Origin: Legionella_C sp963803545
GTDB taxonomy: Bacteria; Pseudomonadota; Gammaproteobacteria; Legionellales; Legionellaceae
Length of the DNA: 64,000 nt
Assembly (NCBI GenBank): GCA_963803545.1
Contig: CAWDMX010000004.1
Coordinates: 620,001-684,000 of the forward strand
Direction of reading: 5' to 3'
A program made the translations under genes and the position numbers. Positions 17,053 to 26,205 of this stretch are shown here, piece by piece. The notes below the pieces were generated by a model that had not been told where the DNA came from, did no database searches, and saw only the letters and a program-made list of their open reading frames with translations. Positions within the stretch are counted from its first letter, which is position 1, and the number at the start of each line of letters is the position of its first letter.

Positions 17053-17501
17053 GCGGACTCCCGAGCATCGTTAGAGTCGGTTATCAAACCGACCTTTTCA
17101 GAACCCGCCTGTTTTAATAAACTCATTGCCGTTACAATTTTTCCATAGGCAACATGGGTGTCTCCTTTTACTAAAACAGCGCGTTTTTGCTGTTCTTGCT
17201 TATCGATTTCAAGCTCAGCAGCTACACGGATAATCAGGGCCGATGGTTCTATAGGCAATCCTGGATCGCTTGCAATATTTAAAAAGTAGTCCCCATGGCT
17301 ATTAACCGAAACTATAATGGGTTCACGTTCCGTGGGTTGTAAGTTCTCACTAGTAGCTTTTGGTAAATCAACCGTGACGCCCTGACTGAGCATTGGTGCA
17401 GTTATCATAAAAATAACGAGTAACACAAGCATCACATCGATATAAGGCACAACGTTAATATCTGCAATAGGCTTCTTATTGGTTTTTTTATTCCGAATCA
17501 T
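17049..17501 (-). CDS. tolR: Tol-Pal system protein TolR (ExbD family)
   Basis: 150 residues: short cytoplasmic N-terminus, one membrane helix with the proton-path Asp (NVVPYIDVMLVLLVIFM), and a periplasmic domain (VKGDTHVAYGKIV). It works with TolQ as a proton-driven motor. GAGG with a 6-nt spacer precedes the ATG and overlaps the tolQ stop region, so the pair is tightly coupled. Confidence 0.95.
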   Translation of the reverse strand: MIRNKKTNKKPIADINVVPYIDVMLVLLVIFMITAPMLSQGVTVDLPKATSENLQPTEREPIIVSVNSHGDYFLNIASDPGLPIEPSALIIRVAAELEIDKQEQQKRAVLVKGDTHVAYGKIVTAMSLLKQAGSEKVGLITDSNDARESA

Positions 17502-17503
17502 CG

Positions 17504-18178
17504 TTAACCTCGGGCTTGCACAGGCGTTTGTTGTTCAATTATGGCCACGAGCTCATCTTGAAATAAATCGTAGCGGTCTAAAATACTATTGGCTCGCGTT
17601 GAATAACGATTGTAGGCAATTACCGCGGGAATTGCCGTAAAAAGACCCAAGGCGGTGGCCACTAAAGCTTCTGAAATTCCGGGGGCAACCATAGCAATAG
17701 TTGCTTGAGAAGACTGGCCAAGAGCTTGGAATGAAGTCATTATTCCCCATACCGTTCCAAACAACCCGATATAAGGAGCGATTGAACCCACCGAGGCAAA
17801 AAATGGTAAATGCTGCTCCAATAGACTGGCTTCTTTAGCGTGGTTAATCTGCATTACCCGCTGAATAGGCTCAAGGATTACATCCCGCTGTTTACTAACG
17901 CGTATGTATTCTTTAAAACCTACGTAAAATATTCCAGACAACCCCTGTTTTGCTTCGTTTTTGGCTTCGATATCCGCATACAACTTGGTTAAATCACTAC
18001 TGTCCCAAAAGCGACGAATAAACGATTCGCACTGATTTTTTTTGCGGTTAAAATACCAGGCTCGCTGAATAATCAAGGTCCACGAAGTGATAGATGCCAT
18101 TATTAATATCACCATTACACTTTTCACGACCCAACCAGCTTGTAAAAAATAACTTAAAACGCTTGCATGGCTACCCAC
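17504..18178 (-). CDS. tolQ: Tol-Pal system protein TolQ (ExbB/MotA family)
   Basis: Three-helix inner-membrane motor protein. The conserved end of the periplasmic loop and third helix are plain (VGSIAPYIGLFGTVWGIM and GISEALVATALGLFTAIPA). I place the start at the GTG at 18178 (224 residues, GSHASVLSYFLQAGW), because GGAGG at 18185-18189 lies 6 nt upstream and the resulting N-terminus matches TolQ relatives; an ATG exists 11 codons earlier at 18211. It is the first gene of a tolQRAB-nuclease run. ruvB lies directly upstream on the same strand, but ybgC is absent. Confidence 0.94.
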   Translation of the reverse strand: MGSHASVLSYFLQAGWVVKSVMVILIMASITSWTLIIQRAWYFNRKKNQCESFIRRFWDSSDLTKLYADIEAKNEAKQGLSGIFYVGFKEYIRVSKQRDVILEPIQRVMQINHAKEASLLEQHLPFFASVGSIAPYIGLFGTVWGIMTSFQALGQSSQATIAMVAPGISEALVATALGLFTAIPAVIAYNRYSTRANSILDRYDLFQDELVAIIEQQTPVQARG

Positions 18179-18235
18179 AGTATTCCTCCATACTTCATTA
18201 TTCAGTGGCAATTTTGGTCAATAGTAAAACAATCA

Positions 18236-19252
18236 TTATTCAACTGCAACAGGGTTTAGGCCAAAATGTTGATAGGCAAGAGCCGATGCCATTCTGCCAC
18301 GAGCGGTTCGCGTTAAAAAGCCTTGCTGAATTAAAAAAGGCTCTAAGACATCTTCAATCGTACTTTTTTCCTCACCGATCGCGGCGGCAATATTATCCAA
18401 GCCTACAGGCCCACCACCAAAACGTTCGATTACCGCTAACAGAAGCTTTCTATCCATCACATCAAAACCCGACTGATCCACGTCCAACATCTTAAGCGCG
18501 AGTTTAGCCGTTTCACGTGTAATAAAACCATCACCACAGACTTCCGCGTAATCACGTACTCGGCGCAGTAATCGATTCGCTATACGCGGCGTACCTCGTG
18601 CGCGACAGGCAATTTCCTGAGCGCCGTCCTCTTCTATAACCAGATTAAGTAGGCGCGCTGACCGAGTAATAATGTGCGTTAATGCGTCGATAGAATAGAA
18701 TTCCAACCGTTGCACTATGCCAAACCGATCGCGTAGAGGAGAGGTAAGCGAGCCTGCGCGTGTTGTAGCGCCGATAAGAGTAAATGGCGGCAGTTCTAAT
18801 TTTATAGAGCGTGCTGCAGGGCCCTCTCCAATCATAATATCCAATTTATAATCTTCCATTGCCGGATATAAAATCTCTTCAATCACCGGGCTTAAGCGAT
18901 GGATTTCATCAATGAAAAGGACATCATTTTTTTCTAAATTGGTTAAAATGGCCGCCATGTCTCCTGCGCGCTCTAAAACGGGGCCTGAGGTTTGTCTCAG
19001 ATTAACCCCCATTTCATGAGCAATAATCGCGGCAAGCGTAGTTTTTCCAAGTCCTGGGGGGCCAAATATCAACACATGATCCAACGCATCTTGTCGATTT
19101 TTAGCAGCGTTTATAAAGATACGCATTTGAGTGCGTACCGCCTCCTGACCTATGTAGTCGTCTAAGTTAAGCGGACGGATAGCGCGGTCAATAGCTTCTT
19201 CTGAAACACTAGGGGTTGCACTAATTAAGCGATCACTTTCAAACATAATCAT
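18236..19252 (-). CDS. ruvB: Holliday junction branch migration ATPase RuvB
   Basis: 338 residues, AAA+ motor of branch migration. Walker A is GPPGLGKTTLA, Walker B LFIDEIHRL, sensor 1 LIGATTRAG, the arginine-finger region SPLRDRFG, and the C-terminal winged helix ends in RTARGRMA. Usually encoded with ruvA and ruvC; neither is in the window. It lies 57 bp upstream of the tolQ start, an order that in many gammaproteobacteria has ybgC in between. Confidence 0.97.
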   Translation of the reverse strand: MIMFESDRLISATPSVSEEAIDRAIRPLNLDDYIGQEAVRTQMRIFINAAKNRQDALDHVLIFGPPGLGKTTLAAIIAHEMGVNLRQTSGPVLERAGDMAAILTNLEKNDVLFIDEIHRLSPVIEEILYPAMEDYKLDIMIGEGPAARSIKLELPPFTLIGATTRAGSLTSPLRDRFGIVQRLEFYSIDALTHIITRSARLLNLVIEEDGAQEIACRARGTPRIANRLLRRVRDYAEVCGDGFITRETAKLALKMLDVDQSGFDVMDRKLLLAVIERFGGGPVGLDNIAAAIGEEKSTIEDVLEPFLIQQGFLTRTARGRMASALAYQHFGLNPVAVE

Positions 19253-19285
19253 TATTTTTCAAGAAATGAACAAGGATTCTATCAC

Positions 19286-19702
19286 TTACTTATAGACTGC
19301 GCACTGCTCAATTAATGTAAGTTGGCGATATTCTTCTCTAGATATCTGATCGCTAAAAATAAGCAGTTTCTTTTTTTTCGAACCGTCGATCAAATAGTAG
19401 AGCTGCGCTAATCCCATATCGTGTATCAGTTTAAAATCGGTATAGTAAGAGCATTTTTCCTGCCTATCGATACACATAATTGCGCTTTCTGTGAACAGAA
19501 TACGGCGGCAACTTGTAGGAAAGCCACCTCTGTACACATTCAAAACTTGGTAAAAGCTGAACCCGTATAGCAGGATTTGTAGAGATAGATGCAAGGATGA
19601 CTTATAAATCATCACGAAACACAGCATGTACACCAACAAACTCATACGGAAATAATAAGAGGATTTATTTAGGGTGAGGCTCGGTGGCAATACGTTTAAC
19701 AA
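19286..19702 (-). CDS. YgfX/CptA-like membrane protein
   Basis: A 138-residue protein with two adjacent membrane helices near the N-terminus (about 20-55) and a soluble C-terminal part. The N-terminal pattern LPPSLTLNKSSYYF matches the conserved 'PS' start of YgfX proteins. Identification rests mainly on context: it overlaps the 3' end of sdhE by 38 nt, as ygfX does in E. coli (sdhE-ygfX). YgfX/CptA was described as a toxin acting on FtsZ/MreB, but its normal role is unsettled. Confidence 0.65.
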   Translation of the reverse strand: MLNVLPPSLTLNKSSYYFRMSLLVYMLCFVMIYKSSLHLSLQILLYGFSFYQVLNVYRGGFPTSCRRILFTESAIMCIDRQEKCSYYTDFKLIHDMGLAQLYYLIDGSKKKKLLIFSDQISREEYRQLTLIEQCAVYK

Positions 19703-19928
19703 ATTGGGCTAGCTCCTGTGAATCCGGTTTGCTCAAACCTAACAGCCATTGGTATAGAAGTTGATCGTAATTTTCTAATAGTGTCGCATAAAGGTCAATT
19801 TCAAACGCATCTAAACGGTCTAGCGAGTGTTCATTAAAGCGTTCAAAAAAAATATCAAGTTCTAACATGCCTCGGCGACACTGCCAGCGTATCTTGGCTT
19901 TTTTTGCCGATAAATTATCCATCAACAC
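19665..19928 (-). CDS. sdhE: FAD assembly factor SdhE (YgfY)
   Basis: 87 residues. The conserved RRGMLELD motif of SdhE/SDHAF2 proteins is present at about 19-26 (RRGMLELDIFFERF), where the RGxxE residues are needed to promote covalent attachment of FAD to succinate dehydrogenase. The length fits. It is encoded divergently from ygfZ, as in many gammaproteobacteria, and overlaps the next gene (ygfX-like). The second Met (19922) is an equally possible start. Confidence 0.92.
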   Translation of the reverse strand: MLMDNLSAKKAKIRWQCRRGMLELDIFFERFNEHSLDRLDAFEIDLYATLLENYDQLLYQWLLGLSKPDSQELAQFVKRIATEPHPK

Positions 19929-19936
19929 ACCCCTAC

Positions 19937-19959
19937 TGAAATTAAAACTTCTAATTTCA
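19937..19959. promoter_or_regulatory. Inverted repeat between divergent sdhE and ygfZ
   Basis: TGAAATTA (19937-19944) and TAATTTCA (19952-19959) form 8-bp arms in the short divergent promoter region. It could be an operator or a chance AT-rich palindrome; no known regulator consensus is matched. Confidence 0.25.
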
Positions 19960-20018
19960 AGCTAGTAAACTGCACAATAATACCCTATTATTTGGTTTTT
20001 TCAAAAGCATTAATATCT

Positions 20019-20888
20019 ATGAATACTACCACCCACATGGTCGCTAACCGCGTCTATACAACGATACAGCCATTAGCTGAAGAAATGCTCATCAATCCTG
20101 CTAAAAATTACACTTTTGACCTATCCCATTTATCTGTAATCGCGGTAGAAGGTCTACGAGCGCTGGAATTTTTGCAAGGACAGCTCACCTGCGATGTGCG
20201 TGCTGTTGCAGCCGATAAGTTTCAACAAGGAGCGCTGTGTAATCTAAAGGGGCGTATTTTAGCGTTGATGGATATCGTTGATAATCAAGGCGTGCAGCTA
20301 ATTTTGCCTAAGGATTTACTTACCGACACGCTAAATTCCTTAACAAAAGCCGCCCTTCTTTCGCGCGTTGTATTGTGCGAACACCCAACAAACCGGGTAA
20401 TTGGCGTATACAGCGCACAGTTATCCGATTTTTTAGCGGTTCCAAGCTTAAAAGTTGGCCAAGCTTTTGCTGCTGAAGGCTACTACATTTATGCGGTGGC
20501 TGAAAATTATTACGTTGCCATCGTTACGAGCGACGTGGATACCCCGTTCACCTTTTTTGAAAAACGCGGGTCGCTAGCCTGGCACTCTGCGCAATTGAAC
20601 CGCAAAATTGCTGCACTATATCCGGCTTCACGAGGGCTTTTTCTACCGCATCAGTTAGAGCTGCACAAAACCCATTATCTTAGCTTTGATAAAGGGTGTT
20701 ATAAAGGGCAGGAAATTATTGCTCGCATGCATTATCGAGGCAAACTCAAATCAAATTTTCATTTAAAATCAGTCTTTTTGCAAACCCAACCTGAAATAGG
20801 CGTTACCCACACTGAACTCGATGCACAAGTTGTTGATTTTTGTATTAACCATTCTGGCGCTTACGATATTTTATGCCTTGCAAAATAA
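20019..20888 (+). CDS. ygfZ: tRNA-modifying / folate-binding protein YgfZ
   Basis: About 289 residues from the ATG at 20019 (a TTG nine codons earlier is less likely). The signature K-G-C-Y-x-G-Q-E (FDKGCYKGQEIIARMHYRG) is complete. The N-terminal half has the aminomethyltransferase-like fold start (GLRALEFLQGQLTCDV). YgfZ uses folate and supports MiaB and other Fe-S enzymes. It is divergent from sdhE. Confidence 0.92.
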   Translation: MNTTTHMVANRVYTTIQPLAEEMLINPAKNYTFDLSHLSVIAVEGLRALEFLQGQLTCDVRAVAADKFQQGALCNLKGRILALMDIVDNQGVQLILPKDLLTDTLNSLTKAALLSRVVLCEHPTNRVIGVYSAQLSDFLAVPSLKVGQAFAAEGYYIYAVAENYYVAIVTSDVDTPFTFFEKRGSLAWHSAQLNRKIAALYPASRGLFLPHQLELHKTHYLSFDKGCYKGQEIIARMHYRGKLKSNFHLKSVFLQTQPEIGVTHTELDAQVVDFCINHSGAYDILCLAK

Positions 20889-21320
20889 TCTGCTACGGTT
20901 TTAAAGAACCTCGCGCGCGCACCAACGGCGTTTGGTTAGCCAATTATTAGTAGTTTTTTTACATAATTTGGGGTGGCCTGTACTTAAGTATAATTATCAT
21001 CAATGAATTTGGAGGTTCGCGGCGATTAGTTATCAAGCAATTAATACACACTAAGTTGCGGTAAGCACACCAGTAAATGCACAATAATTCCTTCTAAAAA
21101 CTTTTAAGGCCGCTTGATATCACGCAGTGTTTCCAAAACCACGAACACCGAAAAATTAACTGACAACAATAAAATTAATGTGCCCGATTAAAATACATAG
21201 ATATTGGTTTGTATTTAATTTAAAATGCAAGAAAAATTTGGCCAATGCCTATTCAAAAAATAAGAGTAGAAGCACGCTTGGTTTAAATAAACGCATTTTC
21301 ACGTTGTATTAGGCAGATGT
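20889..21320. other. Intergenic stretch without recognised gene
   Basis: About 430 bp between ygfZ and the large orphan gene. Frames are closed. I find no tRNA, terminator or repeat. It should hold the promoter of the downstream gene, but no clear -35/-10 pair stands out. Confidence 0.4.
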
Positions 21321-23543
21321 ATGACCTTAAGTATAAGAAAAGAATACTGGCTACAAAAAGTTGTTGATAGCTGGGAAAATTTTTCACCAGATGAATATGA
21401 GATTGCTTCCTACTCCGATTTTTTAGACAACTTAAACGCATTCATTGATGAAATTACCCAAACCTGTCAATTAGCTCAAGAGGCTAACAGAAGCCTTAAT
21501 CCGGCTGCAAATCAAAATGTTTTAAGCCGTACATGGTCTGGTGTTTGTAGTAAAGCGGCGCAAATCTTACATTTAGATATTAGCTTCGAATCACCGGAGT
21601 CAGAAAACGCAAACGAATTTAGCAGGGCTATTAATCAAGCAATTGCTGATTTCAAAGAACAGCACCTTACTCCCATTCATGAGCTAAACACCCTTATTAA
21701 ATTTTTAAAAAACACCAATTGCAGTAGTGAGTCAGAGTATTATCATGAACGTGAAACCCTATGTACGAATTTTATTATTGAGTCCATTCCTGAATTTGAG
21801 GGTTTATTAATACCGACTGCTCTAGATGAGCTTCAGCGAGAACTATTAAAAAATTATCAAAAATATTTAGATGCGTTTGTACAAAAACATATCTCTATAG
21901 TAATTAATACTAAACGTGCTTATCCTTCATCGCTGGCTTCAGAACAACCAGCTTTAGAGCAACAGCGGCAAGCTTTTAGAAATACAGTATTTGAAGACGC
22001 GCTTAAAAATAATTCGGACTCTGTTGTATACGATTTTTTGGCCGTTATTGCAGAAGATAGCCATCGTAGCTTTATTAATAATTATCCGAAAATAGCCTCC
22101 GGTATTTCCCTTCAAACATCAAGTTTTGACTTTGTTGACAGCTATTTAAGCAATGCCCGCAACTATGCCTTAGGACTGAAAGAATTCGTCGAGCAGAAAT
22201 GCATTGAAATCTATGTTCGAACAAAATTAACGGCTGTTTCAGAGTATTATTTTGCTAACCTGAACTTTCAAGCTTTATCCGAAGATAATGACTTCTTTTT
22301 TCATATTCATAATTTTAACACTGAGCAGGCGCGTATTGCGGTAAAAACAGGTTTTGTCAACGGGGCTTTAACCGATGAATTTTTAACTCAATATTCTAAA
22401 AAGTTAGCAAAATTATTAAATAAAACACTATTTAATAAAGGTCTTCCTTCCCCGGAGTTAAATGTTAGTGGAATTATTACAGAGTCGATTAGTTATTTAT
22501 TACAAAATGAAAGTTTGAGCGACGCCTTAACCTATCTTAATCAATTTGCGAACGCTCATGCCTTCATCCAGCGTACGGGTTGGTCCACACAAAATGAGCG
22601 CTCCCATCTTGCTCTGTTGGATTTTTACAACTACTTTCGGGGCACAAAGTCTATCGAGGAAGCGCGCTCTATTATCCTTCAATTGCTTCAGCCAATTTTG
22701 TCGCCTTGGTATTTTGAATACCGTGATATTGCCTACCGAGATCAGTTTGTAGTTTGGAAATTAACTCGTTCTCTTGTTCCAATAATTATTGTAATAACCG
22801 TAGTGGTGCTTATTACACTTGCCTTAAGCTCTTTAGTATTACCGGATTTATTAATTGCGGGAATTATGATTCCGAGTGTCGTTTTAGGTATTGCAATTGC
22901 TTCCTTTTATCTGCGTATAAAAAATGATTTAAGTGCGCGTATTGAATTGGCACTTGCCCACAATAATCCTTACGAGGTTGCGGCTTTTCAAGTAAACACC
23001 CAATTAACAAATTTGTTTGAAACCGAAGAGAGCGCTAAAGAGATTCGTCTTTTTTATTGCCGATTATTTGAACAGTGCGATCGCAATGAAATTATTTATA
23101 AACAAAAATTTGATAGCTGTATTCAAATTGAGAATACGCTTAAAAAAAGTGACCCTAATAGTCGTGAGCGAGCCTCCAACGCAGACGCTAAAAAAGCCTG
23201 GTATCAACGTAAAGAAGATAATACGTTAAAGAAAAATAAACTTTTAATCGAGTGGTGGGATTTAGCGCACAACCCTGATATAGAGGAGCAAGCTGCGCTA
23301 AGCTTAGCGCGCGCGCGCGTTCGTTTGGAATATAAAGACTACCATTCTCGTGCCCGAAAAACGATGCGTGCTCTGTCAAAAAATATAGCCGTGAGTGTTA
23401 AGGACTCCGTTGAGTCAGGAACGTGTAATGGCGCAACCTACGGGGCGAACCGTTTCTTCAATGCCATTCCTCTAACAAGACGAAATTTTATGGAACTGGG
23501 AAAAACGACGGAAAAGCGCGATTGTCGTTATCTAATTACTTAA
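21321..23543 (+). CDS. Large orphan protein with central membrane hairpin; candidate effector
   Basis: 740 residues, not assigned to any family. About 480 largely alpha-helical, charged residues precede two hydrophobic segments at about 482-533 (LVPIIIVITVVVLITLAL and LIAGIMIPSVVLGIAIASF). A helical, lysine/arginine-rich soluble region follows to the end. No signal peptide or enzyme motif is visible. This arrangement, large soluble domains around one membrane hairpin, resembles many Legionella/Coxiella Dot/Icm substrates, but the C-terminus (TTEKRDCRYLIT) lacks a strong E-block, so effector status is only an idea. Its stop overlaps the convergent aroC stop by 4 nt. Confidence 0.6.
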   Translation: MTLSIRKEYWLQKVVDSWENFSPDEYEIASYSDFLDNLNAFIDEITQTCQLAQEANRSLNPAANQNVLSRTWSGVCSKAAQILHLDISFESPESENANEFSRAINQAIADFKEQHLTPIHELNTLIKFLKNTNCSSESEYYHERETLCTNFIIESIPEFEGLLIPTALDELQRELLKNYQKYLDAFVQKHISIVINTKRAYPSSLASEQPALEQQRQAFRNTVFEDALKNNSDSVVYDFLAVIAEDSHRSFINNYPKIASGISLQTSSFDFVDSYLSNARNYALGLKEFVEQKCIEIYVRTKLTAVSEYYFANLNFQALSEDNDFFFHIHNFNTEQARIAVKTGFVNGALTDEFLTQYSKKLAKLLNKTLFNKGLPSPELNVSGIITESISYLLQNESLSDALTYLNQFANAHAFIQRTGWSTQNERSHLALLDFYNYFRGTKSIEEARSIILQLLQPILSPWYFEYRDIAYRDQFVVWKLTRSLVPIIIVITVVVLITLALSSLVLPDLLIAGIMIPSVVLGIAIASFYLRIKNDLSARIELALAHNNPYEVAAFQVNTQLTNLFETEESAKEIRLFYCRLFEQCDRNEIIYKQKFDSCIQIENTLKKSDPNSRERASNADAKKAWYQRKEDNTLKKNKLLIEWWDLAHNPDIEEQAALSLARARVRLEYKDYHSRARKTMRALSKNIAVSVKDSVESGTCNGATYGANRFFNAIPLTRRNFMELGKTTEKRDCRYLIT

Positions 23544-24622
23544 CAAAACCCAGCTTTATGTTTTAAGTAGTGGTCCATAATCACCAGTGCTGCCATGGCA
23601 TCCACAATAGGAACGGCTCGTGGTAGCACACAGGCGTCGTGACGACCTGCCGCCTCTACGATTGTTTCTTGCTGAATAAGAGTCACCGTTTTTTGGGGTT
23701 TACTAATAGTTGCTACGGGCTTAAACGCAACCCTAAAATAAATATCATCGCCGTTTGATATGCCGCCTAAAATACCCCCGGCATCGTTTTTAGTGAACCG
23801 CACCGCACCGTCTTGCATTATAAGAGGGTCGTTATGCTCGCTTCCCAGTAAGCCTACCCCTGTAAAACCCGAACCAATGTCAAACCCTTTTACGGCATTT
23901 ATACTCAGCATCGCTTTAGCAAGATCGGCGGAAAGCTTATCAAAAACAGGCTCCCCTAACCCTATTGGTACATTGCGGATAAATCCTTTGATTATTCCAC
24001 CAATAGAGTCACCCTGCTGTTGCACACGCTGTACTAAAGCAATCATTTGGGCGGCAATTTTATCGTCGGGACAACGGATAATGTTTTTATCAATCTCAGC
24101 AGACGATACCTGCTGATAATCTATAGTTGCAGCTAAAGATCCTACTTGTTCCACGTAGCTTCCTATCTCAATACTCAAGGCATCGCGCAGGTATTTTTGT
24201 GCTATTGCTCCAGCAGCCACCCGAGCTAATGTCTCTCGTGCACTGGCTCGCCCACTGCCATTGCAGTCGCGAATACCGTATTTTTTTTGGTAGGTAAAAT
24301 CAGCATGAGACGGTCGATAGAGTGTCTTCAATTGTTCGTAATCACCTGGATTGGCGTCTTGGTTTTGAGCCATGAGCAATATCGGTGTGCCTGTTGTTTT
24401 TCCTTCAAAAACACCGGATAAAATATGAATTATATCCGATTCCTTGCGCGGGCTGGTGATGGCGCTTTGCCCGGGTTTACGGCGGTCTAATTGCTGTTGA
24501 ATATCACCCGCTGTAATGGGAAAATTAGCCGGGCATCCATCAACAATTACTCCTATAGCACCGCCGTGCGATTCCCCACAGGTGGTTATTCTAAACATAT
24601 CTCCGAAACTATTGCCCGCCAT
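23540..24622 (-). CDS. aroC: Chorismate synthase
   Basis: 360 residues. Makes chorismate from 5-enolpyruvylshikimate-3-phosphate using reduced FMN, last step of the shikimate pathway. All signatures are present: GESHGGAIGVIVDGCPA near the N-terminus, RPSHADFTYQKKYG, and GRASARET. The start overlaps the aroB 3' end by 14 nt, so the two are co-translated as the last genes of the ribF-ileS-lspA-aroB-aroC run. Confidence 0.97.
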   Translation of the reverse strand: MAGNSFGDMFRITTCGESHGGAIGVIVDGCPANFPITAGDIQQQLDRRKPGQSAITSPRKESDIIHILSGVFEGKTTGTPILLMAQNQDANPGDYEQLKTLYRPSHADFTYQKKYGIRDCNGSGRASARETLARVAAGAIAQKYLRDALSIEIGSYVEQVGSLAATIDYQQVSSAEIDKNIIRCPDDKIAAQMIALVQRVQQQGDSIGGIIKGFIRNVPIGLGEPVFDKLSADLAKAMLSINAVKGFDIGSGFTGVGLLGSEHNDPLIMQDGAVRFTKNDAGGILGGISNGDDIYFRVAFKPVATISKPQKTVTLIQQETIVEAAGRHDACVLPRAVPIVDAMAALVIMDHYLKHKAGFC

Positions 24623-25727
24623 GAGTCTCCTTAGAAACGGTAGAAAGCGCGAGTTGTACCAATGCGGTGTCTACCGGAAAAGTGTATTCATAACCACGAT
24701 GCGCGCAGCTTCCAACACTATTTAGTAAAACATAATGCACTTGACCGGCTCTGCATTTTTTATCAACGTAGGTGCGGCTTATCAAATCTTCTAGTTGGTA
24801 TTTTAGCAACTCACTTCCGTATATATTTAAACTGGCAAAAAATTGTTTTATTAATTGGTAATCTTGAGCGCTTAATAGGCCGCTTAATTCAGCAATTTTA
24901 CTTTCAACCACAATGCCATAACCCACCGCTACGCCATGCAAATACTGATAATCGCTAGCGACTTCCAACGCATGGCCAATAGTATGACCGAAATTAAGCA
25001 ACGCTCTTTCCCCTTTTTCGCCTGGATCAGAGCTTACAATGGCCGCTTTCAGAGCAATAGCTTTACGACAAATAACTTCTAAAACGAGGCTGTCTTTATT
25101 GAGTACATTGGAGAGGTTTTTTACGAGGTAATCGAACATCGGTTGATTGTGGGTAAGAAAAATTTTAGCAATCTCCACCAACCCATTAACGAGGTGTTCA
25201 GGCGCTAAGCTTTGCAAGCAATTTAAATCAGCAACAACGGCTATCGGCTGCCAGAAAGCGCCAATTAAATTTTTTCCGATGCGGTTATTTATACCAGTTT
25301 TACCACCTATAGAGCTGTCAACGACGGCTAAAAGCGTGGTTGGAACATGAATGTAGCGCACGCCGCGCATAAAGCTTGCCGCAATGTAGCTCGCTAGGTC
25401 GCCTGTAACGCCACCACCAAAAGCTACAATCAAACTTTTTCTATCACAGCCCTGCTGCAGCATCTGTTCTTCAAGCGTGTTCTTGGTAGTAATATTTTTA
25501 GAACCCTCTCCTGCCGGAAAAGCTAGCAAAAGAGTTTTAAAACCCGAAATTTTTAAATTTTCCTGCAAGCTAAATCCGTACAAGCTAGCAACGTTTTCAT
25601 CGCAAATAATTACAATGGTGCTGCAATCTTCTGGAAACCACGTGCACAGAGTCGCTAGCGCGTTATTCTTTATTTCAATAACGTATTCTATTAAGGGTTG
25701 CGGAGGCAGCTTTACATGTATTTGCAT
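24609..25727 (-). CDS. aroB: 3-dehydroquinate synthase
   Basis: 372 residues. Second step of the shikimate pathway (DAHP to 3-dehydroquinate), NAD+ and metal dependent. Visible are FGGGVTGDLASYIAAS, HVPTTLLAVVDSSIGGKTGIN, and the metal-ligand region LLNFGHTIGHALE with HGVAVGYGIVVE. It starts 4 nt after the lspA stop. Location behind lspA rather than next to aroK is unusual. Confidence 0.96.
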   Translation of the reverse strand: MQIHVKLPPQPLIEYVIEIKNNALATLCTWFPEDCSTIVIICDENVASLYGFSLQENLKISGFKTLLLAFPAGEGSKNITTKNTLEEQMLQQGCDRKSLIVAFGGGVTGDLASYIAASFMRGVRYIHVPTTLLAVVDSSIGGKTGINNRIGKNLIGAFWQPIAVVADLNCLQSLAPEHLVNGLVEIAKIFLTHNQPMFDYLVKNLSNVLNKDSLVLEVICRKAIALKAAIVSSDPGEKGERALLNFGHTIGHALEVASDYQYLHGVAVGYGIVVESKIAELSGLLSAQDYQLIKQFFASLNIYGSELLKYQLEDLISRTYVDKKCRAGQVHYVLLNSVGSCAHRGYEYTFPVDTALVQLALSTVSKETHGGQ

Positions 25728-25731
25728 ACTC

Positions 25732-26205
25732 TTATTTCTGCACTGTGTTTGTTTTATGTAAATCCACTATTAACAAAAACGCGCCTATGCAGATAGCACT
25801 ATCGGCTATATTAAAAGTAGGCCAGTGATACGCTCCATAATAAAAATCTAGAAAATCCACCACTTGACCGGAATAGGCGCGGTCAATTAAATTACCCAGT
25901 GCACCACCCAATAGTAAACTTAAGGCAGCAGTTTGCCTTTTTGCGTGCCTGGGAATTTTGTACAGCCACGATATTAATACGGCGCTAATAACAACACTCA
26001 CGGTAACAAAAAACCACCGTTGCCAACCACCCGCATTTCCCAAAATACTAAAAGCGGCGCCTCGATTATAGGCTAGGCGCAGATTGAGCATGGGCATCAC
26101 TGAATAAGGGTATCCTAAAGCTAAACAAGAAGCCGCCCAGAATTTAGTGAGCTGGTCGGCCACAACAACCGTAATTACCAGTAATAGCCCTATTATTTTT
26201 TTCAT
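25732..26205 (-). CDS. lspA: Lipoprotein signal peptidase
   Basis: 157 residues, four membrane helices, inner-membrane aspartyl protease that removes prolipoprotein signal peptides. Conserved boxes are ADQLTK, YNRGAAFSIL, GGALGNLIDR and VDFLDFYYG...FNIADSAI; the Asp residues of NLIDR and NIADS are the catalytic pair. The start overlaps the ileS stop by 4 nt (ATGA). Confidence 0.96.
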   Translation of the reverse strand: MKKIIGLLLVITVVVADQLTKFWAASCLALGYPYSVMPMLNLRLAYNRGAAFSILGNAGGWQRWFFVTVSVVISAVLISWLYKIPRHAKRQTAALSLLLGGALGNLIDRAYSGQVVDFLDFYYGAYHWPTFNIADSAICIGAFLLIVDLHKTNTVQK

